Shown piece by piece: positions 1 through 5,154 of a stretch of DNA of 6,599 nt. How positions within the stretch are numbered: the stretch's first letter is position 1; each line of letters starts with the position of its first letter. Position numbers and translations under genes: made by a program. The DNA comes from an uncultured Gloeocapsa sp. GTDB lineage: Bacteria > Cyanobacteriota > Cyanobacteriia > Cyanobacteriales > Gloeocapsaceae. The stretch covers positions 1-6,599 of the forward strand of contig CALGKL010000167.1 of the NCBI GenBank assembly GCA_937930495.1, read 5' to 3'. The notes under the pieces are model-generated. The model was given only the letters and a program-made list of their open reading frames with translations. It searched no databases and was not told the origin of the DNA.

Positions 1-38
1 TTTCAAGAATCACTACAAGCCTTTGGTTATTAAAAACT

Positions 39-776
39 ATGGTAGAAATTAACACAAAAACGGTACAAATCAAGAATGGGGATTTATTGATAGATGCTTA
101 TCTAGCTACTCCCCAAACAGAGGGGAAATTCCCAGCAATAATCGTAGTGCAAGAAATTTTTGGGGTAAATGAGCATATTAAGGATGTAACCAGACGCCTA
201 GCTGAACAGGGTTACGTGGCGATCGCTCCGGCTATTTACCAACGTCTAGCACCAGGATTATCATTAGGTTATACACCAGAAGATATTAAAATCGGTAAAG
301 AATATAAAAATCAAACCCAAGCCACAGAATTAATTAGCGATATCCAAGCAACCATTGACTATCTCTATAGCTTACCCCAGGTCAAAACCACAGGAGTAGG
401 GACAATTGGTTTTTGTTTTGGTGGTCACGTCACCTATCTAGCAGCTACAATAGAACAAATCAAAGCCACCGCCTCTTTTTACGGTGCAGGGATTACCACT
501 TGGACACCAGGAGGAGGAGAACCTACCCTCAGCAAAACTAAAGATATAAAAGGTACTATATACACCTTTTTTGGCTTAGAGGATCCTTCGATTCCAGTAG
601 CAGAAGTAGATCAAATCGAACAGGAATTGGTTAAATATCAAATTCCTCACCAAGTGTATCGTTATCCAGGTGCAGATCATGGTTTTTTCTGTGATCAAAG
701 GGCAAGTTATAATCAACAAGCAGCCTCAGACGCCTGGGAAAAAGTACTAGAACTGTACGCCAAAGTATTAGCCTAA
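39..776 (+). CDS. Dienelactone hydrolase family protein (carboxymethylenebutenolidase-like)
   Basis: A 245-residue cytosolic alpha/beta hydrolase, about the usual length for the family. The sequence shows the family's cysteine nucleophile elbow GFCFGGH (C126), an acid in GLEDPSIP (D182) and the catalytic histidine in GADHGFF (H214). E39 in VVQEIFG matches the glutamate that contacts the nucleophile in bacterial dienelactone hydrolases. The triad is therefore Cys-Asp-His rather than Ser-Asp-His. The archetype hydrolyses dienelactone to maleylacetate in chloroaromatic breakdown, but no such pathway genes are nearby, so the true substrate here is unknown and is probably a lactone or ester. There is no signal peptide or membrane segment. 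No clear ribosome-binding site precedes the ATG. The 38 upstream bases are open in all three forward frames, so a preceding gene may end there. The gene lies 75 bases before gltA on the same strand, without clear coupling. Family call is firm, substrate is not. Confidence 0.92.
   Translation: MVEINTKTVQIKNGDLLIDAYLATPQTEGKFPAIIVVQEIFGVNEHIKDVTRRLAEQGYVAIAPAIYQRLAPGLSLGYTPEDIKIGKEYKNQTQATELISDIQATIDYLYSLPQVKTTGVGTIGFCFGGHVTYLAATIEQIKATASFYGAGITTWTPGGGEPTLSKTKDIKGTIYTFFGLEDPSIPVAEVDQIEQELVKYQIPHQVYRYPGADHGFFCDQRASYNQQAASDAWEKVLELYAKVLA
219..226. repeat. HIP1 palindrome GCGATCGC
   Basis: GCGATCGC is the highly iterated palindrome of many cyanobacterial genomes. This copy lies inside the dienelactone hydrolase gene. 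Two more lie at 5408-5415 and 5918-5925, inside the two minus-strand genes. Three exact copies in 6.6 kb is far above chance for an 8-mer and is the clearest compositional sign of a cyanobacterium. Confidence 0.9.
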
Positions 777-851
777 GTTTTAGTAGTCTAGGCTACTCTA
801 CACCATTCTCAGGTAAGTTAGCGTCAAAATATATCGATCAGGTTAACCAAT

Positions 852-2021
852 ATGACAGTTTGTGAATATAGTCCAGGTTTAGAAGGCATTCCCGCTACAA
901 AATCGAGTATTAGTTATGTCGATGGCAAAAACGGAATCCTAGAATATAGAGGTATCGCTATCGAAGAATTAGCCGAAAAAAGTACCTTTTTAGAAACAGC
1001 TTACTTATTAATTTGGGGAAAATTACCAACCCAAGCAGAGTTAACCGAGTTTGAAACAACCATACGTTATCATCGTCGGATTAAATACAGAATTCGGGAC
1101 ATGATGAAATGTTTCCCCGAAACAGGTCATCCCATGGATGCTTTACAAACATCCGCCGCAGCTTTAGGATTATTCTACTCTCGTCGCGCTCTAGATAACC
1201 CCGTTTATATCAGAGAAGCGGTAGTCAGATTACTCGCCAAAATCCCCACCATGGTAGCCGCGTTTAAACAAATGCGCAAAGGAAACGATCCAGTGCAACC
1301 CAACGACGAGTTAGACTATTCCGCTAACTTTCTCTATATGCTTACCGAACGTGTTCCTGACCCCATAGAAGCCCGTATTTTTGACATTTGTTTGACTCTT
1401 CATGCTGAACATACCATTAACGCTTCTACCTTCTCAGCGATGGTAACCGCTTCCACCTTGACAGACCCCTACGCGGTTATCGCCTCAGCAGTTGGTACTC
1501 TAGCCGGTCCACTCCATGGGGGAGCTAATGAAGAAGTCCTAACTATGCTTGATGAAATAGGCTCAAAAGAAAATGTGCGCCCCTATATAGAAAAATTGAT
1601 CGCCAACAAAGAGAAAATTATGGGCTTTGGACATCGGGTTTATAAAGTCAAAGACCCCCGCGCGATTATTTTACAACGTCTAGCTGAACAACTTTTCGCC
1701 ACCACTGGTGATGATGATGACTATTATCAATTAGCAGTAGAAGTAGAAAGAGTCGTCGAAGAAAAACTTGGTAGTAAGGGTATTTATCCTAACGTTGACT
1801 TTTATTCGGGTTTGGTTTATCAGAAACTAGGTATCCCTAGAGACTTATTTACTCCCATTTTCGCCATCGCTCGCGTCGCCGGTTGGTTAGCCCACTGGAA
1901 AGAACAATTAGGTGTTAACCGCATTTTCCGTCCAACTCAAATCTATACAGGAGAACATAATCTTGGTTATATTCCCATTGAAGAGAGAATCTGCGATACA
2001 GAGCGCCCCGGAGATAGTTAA
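852..2021 (+). CDS. gltA: Citrate synthase
   Basis: This enzyme condenses oxaloacetate and acetyl-CoA to citrate, the entry step of the TCA route that in cyanobacteria feeds 2-oxoglutarate to nitrogen assimilation. It has 389 residues, the length of the short bacterial citrate synthase/methylcitrate synthase type. All three catalytic residues are visible: H222 in GPLHGGANEE, H261 in GFGHRVYKVKDPR, and D316 in NVDFYSG. The conserved HAEHTINAS segment (184-192) and the CoA and citrate-binding region around LFTPIFAIARVAGW (332-345) are intact. A run of four aspartates (287-290) forms an acidic surface loop. The ATG at 852 gives the normal N-terminus (SPGLEGIPATKS). Only a weak AGG precedes it, which is common in cyanobacteria. 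Sequence alone does not exclude 2-methylcitrate synthase activity, but no prp genes are present and citrate synthase is the more likely role. Confidence 0.96.
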   Translation: MTVCEYSPGLEGIPATKSSISYVDGKNGILEYRGIAIEELAEKSTFLETAYLLIWGKLPTQAELTEFETTIRYHRRIKYRIRDMMKCFPETGHPMDALQTSAAALGLFYSRRALDNPVYIREAVVRLLAKIPTMVAAFKQMRKGNDPVQPNDELDYSANFLYMLTERVPDPIEARIFDICLTLHAEHTINASTFSAMVTASTLTDPYAVIASAVGTLAGPLHGGANEEVLTMLDEIGSKENVRPYIEKLIANKEKIMGFGHRVYKVKDPRAIILQRLAEQLFATTGDDDDYYQLAVEVERVVEEKLGSKGIYPNVDFYSGLVYQKLGIPRDLFTPIFAIARVAGWLAHWKEQLGVNRIFRPTQIYTGEHNLGYIPIEERICDTERPGDS

Positions 2022-2063
2022 GAGGAAAGGGGGAAAGGAGTCATGGGTTATTATATACTCGCA

Positions 2064-2091
2064 CTAGCCCCTAGCCTCTAGTCCCTAGGGG
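2064..2091. repeat. Degenerate heptamer tandem repeat, four units
   Basis: Four back-to-back 7-base units read CTAGCCC, CTAGCCT, CTAGTCC and CTAGGGG. They resemble the short tandemly repeated repetitive (STRR) heptamers known from cyanobacterial intergenic DNA. Because the last unit is GGGG, CCCCTAG (2068-2074) and CTAGGGG (2085-2091) also form a perfect 7-bp stem around a 10-base loop. The block lies between the convergent ends of gltA and nfu. Confidence 0.6.
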
Positions 2092-2092
2092 T

Positions 2093-2117
2093 AACCCTAC
2101 CCCGGGTTTAACTTTAT
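2093..2117. terminator. Candidate hairpin terminator between gltA and nfu
   Basis: AACCC (2093-2097) pairs with GGGTT (2104-2108) around a 6-base loop, followed on the plus strand by the T-rich TAACTTTATTT. With the heptamer hairpin just before it, it is the best candidate end for the gltA transcript, and in the other direction for nfu. The stem is only 5 bp and the T tract is interrupted, so this is tentative. Confidence 0.35.
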
Positions 2118-2126
2118 TTAAGCTAA

Positions 2127-2366
2127 TTAGAAAGCTTGTTCTACTTCAGCGATTTCAGGGATAAACTCGCGCAAACGACGTTCAATACCCATTTTTAGAG
2201 TCATAGTTGAACTAGGACAACTACCACAAGCTCCTTGAAGACGTAATCTGACAATAGGTCCATCGATTTCCACCAGCTCGACATTACCACCATCAGCCAT
2301 TAGATAAGGACGCATTTCGTCTAAAACTTTTTCGACATTATCAGGAGTAAGAGCTAAAGTTGACAT
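2127..2366 (-). CDS. nfu: Nfu-type iron-sulfur cluster scaffold (NifU C-terminal domain protein)
   Basis: A single NifU C-terminal (Nfu) domain of 79 residues, the normal size of the cyanobacterial stand-alone form. The cluster-binding CxxC motif is GACGSCPSS (C47, C50), preceded by the typical [14 protein letters not shown] segment (23-36) and followed by the helix [13 protein letters not shown]. Two monomers are known to hold one 4Fe-4S cluster between their CxxC pairs and pass it to apo-targets; in cyanobacteria this is tied to photosystem I maturation. The ATG at 2366 is preceded on the minus strand by GGAGAG about 10 bases upstream, a good ribosome-binding site. The gene is monocistronic, convergent with gltA, and divergent from the pentapeptide gene. 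Its promoter is probably the TTGACA element at 2444-2439. Confidence 0.95.
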   Translation of the reverse strand: MSTLALTPDNVEKVLDEMRPYLMADGGNVELVEIDGPIVRLRLQGACGSCPSSTMTLKMGIERRLREFIPEIAEVEQAF

Positions 2367-2415
2367 ATTCTGGTTCTCTCCATTATTTATCTGAACATAT
2401 AATTACTGTAACAAA

Positions 2416-2444
2416 AATAAATAAACAAAAATTAATCTTGTCAA
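2416..2444 (-). promoter_or_regulatory. Candidate sigma-70 promoter for nfu
   Basis: On the minus strand a perfect TTGACA (2444-2439) is followed after 17 bases by TTTATT (2421-2416), a 4-of-6 match to TATAAT. This would start transcription near 2409 and give an nfu leader of about 40 bases. The -35 is excellent and the -10 is weak, so a nearby alternative -10 in the AT-rich stretch is possible. Confidence 0.45.
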
Positions 2445-2466
2445 AATAGCTAGTTTTCAGTATAAT
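2438..2466 (+). promoter_or_regulatory. Strong sigma-70 promoter upstream of the pentapeptide gene
   Basis: TTGTCA (2438-2443), a 17-base spacer and a perfect TATAAT (2461-2466) make a near-consensus housekeeping promoter reading rightward. The predicted start is near 2473, about 270 bases before the pentapeptide-repeat gene. Its -35 element overlaps the opposing nfu -35 element by five bases. Confidence 0.65.
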
Positions 2467-2472
2467 TTAAGA

Positions 2473-2743
2473 ATTAACGTAAAGCTGATGGTTGCTTCCT
2501 ATCAAGTTAAACCAATCACATTTGTATGATACCCAGGCAAGACTTAGGTAAAAAAATAATCGTCTGTATCAAAACAATGAATGTAGTTAGAGACTTCTCT
2601 AGCTTAATGCCCAGACCTGGTTGGTCAGATTGACCAGATATTGGGCTATAGATAAACCCTTTCCAAGATTTAAGACAATTTAAAACACAAAAACAACAAA
2701 ATCAACCTGGTCAAGGAAAACCCAGGTGCAATTCAACATTTTT
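2473..2743 (+). promoter_or_regulatory. Long structured 5' leader (or unidentified small RNA)
   Basis: This gene-free stretch lies between a strong promoter and the pentapeptide gene. It contains a good hairpin: GCCCA/TGGGC (2609-2613 with 2642-2646) outside a perfect TGGTCA-GAT-TGACCA (2622-2636). A second hairpin, ACCTGG (2705-2710) with CCAGGT (2722-2727), covers the region just before the gene and has AAGGA (2713-2717) in its loop. CCAGG and CCTGG motifs recur at 2533-2537, 2616-2620, 2706-2710 and 2722-2726, so alternative pairings are possible. No T-rich intrinsic terminator is visible in it, so read-through into the gene is likely. I do not recognise it as a known riboswitch or named RNA. 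Two tiny overlapping reading frames (2488-2529, 2526-2633) are present but unsupported. Confidence 0.45.
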
Positions 2744-3745
2744 ATGAGTACCACAAAGCTAGAAAGCGTTGAGCAACTTTTGAATTTATATCAGCAAGGA
2801 GAACGTACTTTTACAGAGGTGAGATTAGAATTAGCCAATTTTAGCCTAGCTAATCTTAATCAAATTAACCTTAGAAAAGCAAGACTAAGACGAGGACAAT
2901 TTATCGAGGTTAAACTAATCAGTGCTAATCTGAGTGAAGCAGATTTAGTAGAAGCAGATTTGAGCAAAAGCATCTTAATAGAGAGTAATTTAGCTAAAAC
3001 TAATTTAACTAAAGCTAGACTGATTCGAGCTGACTTGAGTGGAGCAAATCTCAGTAACGCCATTTTAACCAACGCCGATTTGTCCGAAGCTTGTTTAATT
3101 GCTAGTAGCATGATCGGCTGCAACTTAGCCAATAGTAACTTACAATCAGCTAATCTGACTAGCGCCGTTTTAGCTAAAGCCATTTTAGCCGAAGCTCAAT
3201 TAAATCAAGCTAACTTAACTCGAACTATACTCACCGAAGCTAATCTGATGGGAGCTAATCTGGTGGGAGCTAGATTAATTCGTACCTACTTAACCAGAGT
3301 GAATCTACGGGGAGCCAATTTAGCAGGATGTGATTTAAGTTTAGCCGATTTACGTCATGCTGACCTCAGAGAAGCTAACCTCAAGGGAGCAAATTTAACA
3401 GGAGCGAATCTATCTGATGCTAATTTGACTAGAGCTAACCTTCATAAGGCTAACCTAGAAGGAGTAGAATTAGCTCGCGCTAATCTCAGAAATGCCAAAC
3501 TTACCTACGCTAACCTCAGAGGGAGTAACCTCCTCAAAGCCGACTTATCAGAAGCTAATCTAGCACAAGCTAACCTGACACAAGCGGGATTATTACTCTG
3601 TTACCTCACCGGAACAAATCTAGCTTACGCTAACCTCGATGAAGCTAACCTGATTGGGGTCAATCTCACCCAAGCAAATTTGTTAGCTACCTCTGTAGAA
3701 AATACAATTTTACCCAATGGGACAAAAACTCAGGGTAAAATGTAG
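2744..3745 (+). CDS. Pentapeptide-repeat protein
   Basis: About 333 residues, nearly all pentapeptide repeats of the A(N/D)LXX type. Such proteins fold as a right-handed quadrilateral beta-helix with four pentads per turn. A short N-terminal segment (ESVEQLLNLYQQGERTF) of the kind often seen before cyanobacterial pentapeptide domains leads in. From there a large hydrophobic residue (L, F, M or V) occupies every fifth position without a phase break for 61 pentads, predicting about 15 turns. The protein ends with the capping-type motif TILPNGTK. There is no signal peptide, membrane helix or catalytic domain, so it is probably a soluble structural or protein-binding rod. Start choice is uncertain. 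I prefer the ATG at 2744, which lacks a clear ribosome-binding site. An in-frame GTG at 2726 adds six residues (MQFNIF) and has AAGGA 8 bases upstream. It is transcribed from the strong promoter at 2438-2466. Specific function unknown. Confidence 0.93.
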   Translation: MSTTKLESVEQLLNLYQQGERTFTEVRLELANFSLANLNQINLRKARLRRGQFIEVKLISANLSEADLVEADLSKSILIESNLAKTNLTKARLIRADLSGANLSNAILTNADLSEACLIASSMIGCNLANSNLQSANLTSAVLAKAILAEAQLNQANLTRTILTEANLMGANLVGARLIRTYLTRVNLRGANLAGCDLSLADLRHADLREANLKGANLTGANLSDANLTRANLHKANLEGVELARANLRNAKLTYANLRGSNLLKADLSEANLAQANLTQAGLLLCYLTGTNLAYANLDEANLIGVNLTQANLLATSVENTILPNGTKTQGKM

Positions 3746-3803
3746 TCTAAAATACAAAAAATCCTTGAGCAAGGGAAAAATTTATGTTAGACTAAAATGT
3801 CTG

Positions 3804-3809
3804 TATAGT
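3804..3809 (+). promoter_or_regulatory. Possible -10 element of the speD operon
   Basis: TATAGT is a 5-of-6 match to the -10 consensus and sits 27 bases before the speD ATG. The best spaced -35 (TTTATG, 3781-3786, 17-base spacer) is poor. An activator might therefore be needed, or speD may be partly read through from the pentapeptide gene. The repeat TAG(T/A)CTAAAAT flanks this area. Confidence 0.3.
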
Positions 3810-3835
3810 TTGAATATTGCGGAGTATTGAAAAGA

Positions 3836-4216
3836 ATGAACAAAGTGGGGACTCATATAGTGGTAGATGCCTGGCAATCACCCGCTGACCTTCTCAACGA
3901 TCCAGAGCGCATTCGTCGTGCTTTACTCGAAGCCGTGGAAGCAGGAGAGGCAACATTGATTGATATGTGCGTCCACCAGTTTAGTCCTCACGGTGTAACA
4001 GCCACAGTTACTTTAGCTGAATCTCACATTGCTATTCATACCTGGCCAGAATACGGCTACTTTGCCGCGGATTTATTTTTCTGCGGTAGAGGCAAACCAG
4101 AAGAAGCAATGAAAATTTTACGCCTAGCCTTACAAGCGAAAGAATTTAAGTCTCAACAAATAGACAGAGGCTTTCCGGGAGTAAGGGCTAATACCTCTCT
4201 GCAAGGAGTAGCCTAA
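3836..4216 (+). CDS. speD: S-adenosylmethionine decarboxylase proenzyme, class 1b (SpeD family)
   Basis: The family enzyme self-cleaves and uses a pyruvoyl cofactor to decarboxylate S-adenosylmethionine, giving the aminopropyl donor for spermidine. From the ATG at 3836 it has 126 residues, a normal length, and the key motif LAESHIAIHTWPE places cleavage between E62 and S63 (S63 becomes the pyruvoyl group). H68 and C83 match the processing and proton-donor residues of class 1b enzymes in both identity and number. F49 and W70 fall at aromatic positions thought to stack on the adenine. GGAG (3821-3824), 11 bases upstream, supports this ATG over an in-frame TTG at 3827 that lies too close to it. 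The usual VFTCG around C83 reads LFFCG here. No spermidine synthase gene is in the window. SpeD relatives that decarboxylate arginine or ornithine are known, so the family call is firm and the substrate is likely but unproved. It heads a probable three-gene operon. Confidence 0.9.
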   Translation: MNKVGTHIVVDAWQSPADLLNDPERIRRALLEAVEAGEATLIDMCVHQFSPHGVTATVTLAESHIAIHTWPEYGYFAADLFFCGRGKPEEAMKILRLALQAKEFKSQQIDRGFPGVRANTSLQGVA

Positions 4217-4237
4217 AATATCTCAATCGGCGCAACA

Positions 4238-4480
4238 ATGACGACGGTATTCTTAATTTTGCTGATTAGTTTAACACCCTTGCTACTATCTCTGCTGTTG
4301 CTACCAAAAGCGAAGCAGAGATGGCAAACCAGACTAAGACGAGCAAGAAACCGCGTGAGTCGTTATCCTACTCATATAGGTGACCTCAGTTGTGCTTACA
4401 ATGCTCGTTCACCCCACATACGTTGCGCCGTTAACCCATCAGGTCCGTGTCAGAATTGCCTAGATTATCAACCGAGGTAA
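4238..4480 (+). CDS. Small single-helix membrane protein with four-cysteine C-terminus (DUF6464-like)
   Basis: An 80-residue protein in two parts. Residues 4-22 form one very hydrophobic helix (FLILLISLTPLLLSLLLLP), followed by a strongly basic stretch (24-43, many R and K). By the positive-inside rule the C-terminal part should lie in the cytoplasm. That part (49-76) carries four cysteines spaced C52-x10-C63-x7-C71-x2-C74, within GDLSCAYNARSPHIRCAVNPSGPCQNC. I recall this motif from a family of short cyanobacterial proteins, most probably DUF6464, but could not check the family number. The cysteine spacing would suit zinc or another metal, which is inference. The gene starts 21 bases after speD with no clear ribosome-binding site and ends 5 bases before the DUF4079 start, so it is probably translated with its neighbours. 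Function unknown. Confidence 0.8.
   Translation: MTTVFLILLISLTPLLLSLLLLPKAKQRWQTRLRRARNRVSRYPTHIGDLSCAYNARSPHIRCAVNPSGPCQNCLDYQPR
4474..4477 (+). promoter_or_regulatory. Ribosome-binding site that sets the DUF4079 start
   Basis: GAGG lies 8 bases before the ATG at 4486, inside the last codons of the upstream four-Cys gene. This favours that ATG over the in-frame GTG at 4447 and suggests translational coupling between the two genes. Confidence 0.65.
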
Positions 4481-4485
4481 AGAAA

Positions 4486-4974
4486 ATGTCGGATTATCTA
4501 ACTGAAAAATTAACCCCCCTGGCTGACTGGTTTAGCTCCTTGGGGACTCCTGAGCCAATCGTACATTGGGGACACCCTCTTATGATGGCCATCGTCATCT
4601 TTATCATGGGCACTTTTGTAGGAATAGCCGGGTGGAAAGGGAGAATTTTAAGAGAAACAAATAAAGAAGTAGCTCTACAGAATAGTTCAGCCCATCGTAA
4701 ATTAGCACCTTGGTTGTTTTTATTCCTCGCTTCGGGTTACACAGGGGGGATTCTCTCTCTGGTAATGCAAGGACAACCGATTTTAGAAAGTCCTCATTTT
4801 TGGACTGGTTCGATTGTTTTAGGTTTATTGGCTCTCAACGGGAGTATCTCTCTGTTTGGCTTTAAAACCTCTCAACCAATCTGGAGAACGGTTCACGCTT
4901 ATTTAGGAACTATAGCCCTAGGGTTATTAGTAGTTCATGCCTTTTTGGGGTTAAAACTAGGTTTAAGTATATAA
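4486..4974 (+). CDS. DUF4079 four-helix membrane protein
   Basis: A 162-residue integral membrane protein resembling DUF4079, a family known from cyanobacteria and plants with no settled function. Four membrane helices are evident at roughly 30-50, 73-95, 105-126 and 136-157. Six histidines sit mostly at helix ends: H27 and H30 (HWGHP), H70 (AHRKLAP), H104 (SPHFWTG), H137 (VHAYLG) and H151 (VHAFLG). With alternating helix direction, H30 and H104 fall on one membrane face and H70 and H137 on the other. This is reminiscent of haem b ligation in cytochrome b561-type bundles, but haem binding is my inference. The start at 4486 is chosen for its ribosome-binding site and because the 13 residues added by the upstream GTG are encoded within the previous gene. 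It is last in the speD operon and is followed by a good terminator. Confidence 0.85.
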   Translation: MSDYLTEKLTPLADWFSSLGTPEPIVHWGHPLMMAIVIFIMGTFVGIAGWKGRILRETNKEVALQNSSAHRKLAPWLFLFLASGYTGGILSLVMQGQPILESPHFWTGSIVLGLLALNGSISLFGFKTSQPIWRTVHAYLGTIALGLLVVHAFLGLKLGLSI

Positions 4975-4989
4975 GCTCCTCAAAAAAAT

Positions 4990-5016
4990 ACTCCTAGATT
5001 GTCTAAGAGTGTTTTT
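4990..5016 (+). terminator. Rho-independent terminator of the speD operon
   Basis: ACTCCTAGA (4990-4998) pairs with TCTAAGAGT (5002-5010) around a TTG loop with one C-A mismatch. It is followed by GTTTTTATTAAT. The A tract at 4982-4988 can pair with the T tract, lengthening the stem. It lies 16 bases after the DUF4079 stop codon. Confidence 0.65.
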
Positions 5017-5091
5017 ATTAATCCTATTATCTTGTTTTGTTACTACTAATACAGCATTTTTACAGACTACCATTTTTTCCCTTTCTTGATT

Positions 5092-5149
5092 TTTTTAGGG
5101 GGAAGTTCTCTTTGCTCTAAGTCCTTTGCTCTGAACTCCTCCCTAAAAA
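5092..5149. repeat. Long inverted repeat (17-bp stem) between convergent genes
   Basis: Arm 5092-5108 (TTTTTAGGGGGAAGTTC) pairs with arm 5133-5149 (GAACTCCTCCCTAAAAA) with one G-U pair and one A-C mismatch, around a 24-base loop. It ends 5 bases after the stop codon of the minus-strand gene at 5155. As RNA it would be a stable 3' hairpin that could end or protect that transcript, although no T tract follows it in either direction. Confidence 0.6.
5111..5139. repeat. Short direct repeat, two units
   Basis: TTTGCTCTAAGTCC (5111-5124) is followed directly by TTTGCTCTGAACTCC (5125-5139), which differ by one substitution and one inserted base. The pair fills the loop and part of the right arm of the inverted repeat at 5092-5149. 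Confidence 0.6.
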
Positions 5150-5154
5150 CTCTA

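Noticed and set aside
1..33. Possible 3' end of an upstream gene (FQESLQAFGY then TAA)
   Set aside because: All three forward frames are open over these few bases, so the correct frame cannot be chosen.
769..797. TAGCCTA/TAGGCTA and AGTAG/CTACT hairpins after the dienelactone hydrolase gene
   Set aside because: The stems are 7 and 5 bp, compete with each other, and have no T tract. They are too weak to call a terminator.
2860..3183. 107-codon open frame on the minus strand within the pentapeptide gene
   Set aside because: It is the antisense image of the 15-base repeat: low-complexity, leucine/alanine/lysine/serine-rich with a 5-residue period. The plus strand carries the real protein.
3763..3774. 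CCTTGAGCAAGG hairpin after the pentapeptide gene
   Set aside because: Only a 4-bp stem followed by GAAAAATTT rather than Ts. It is not a convincing terminator, so read-through into speD is possible.
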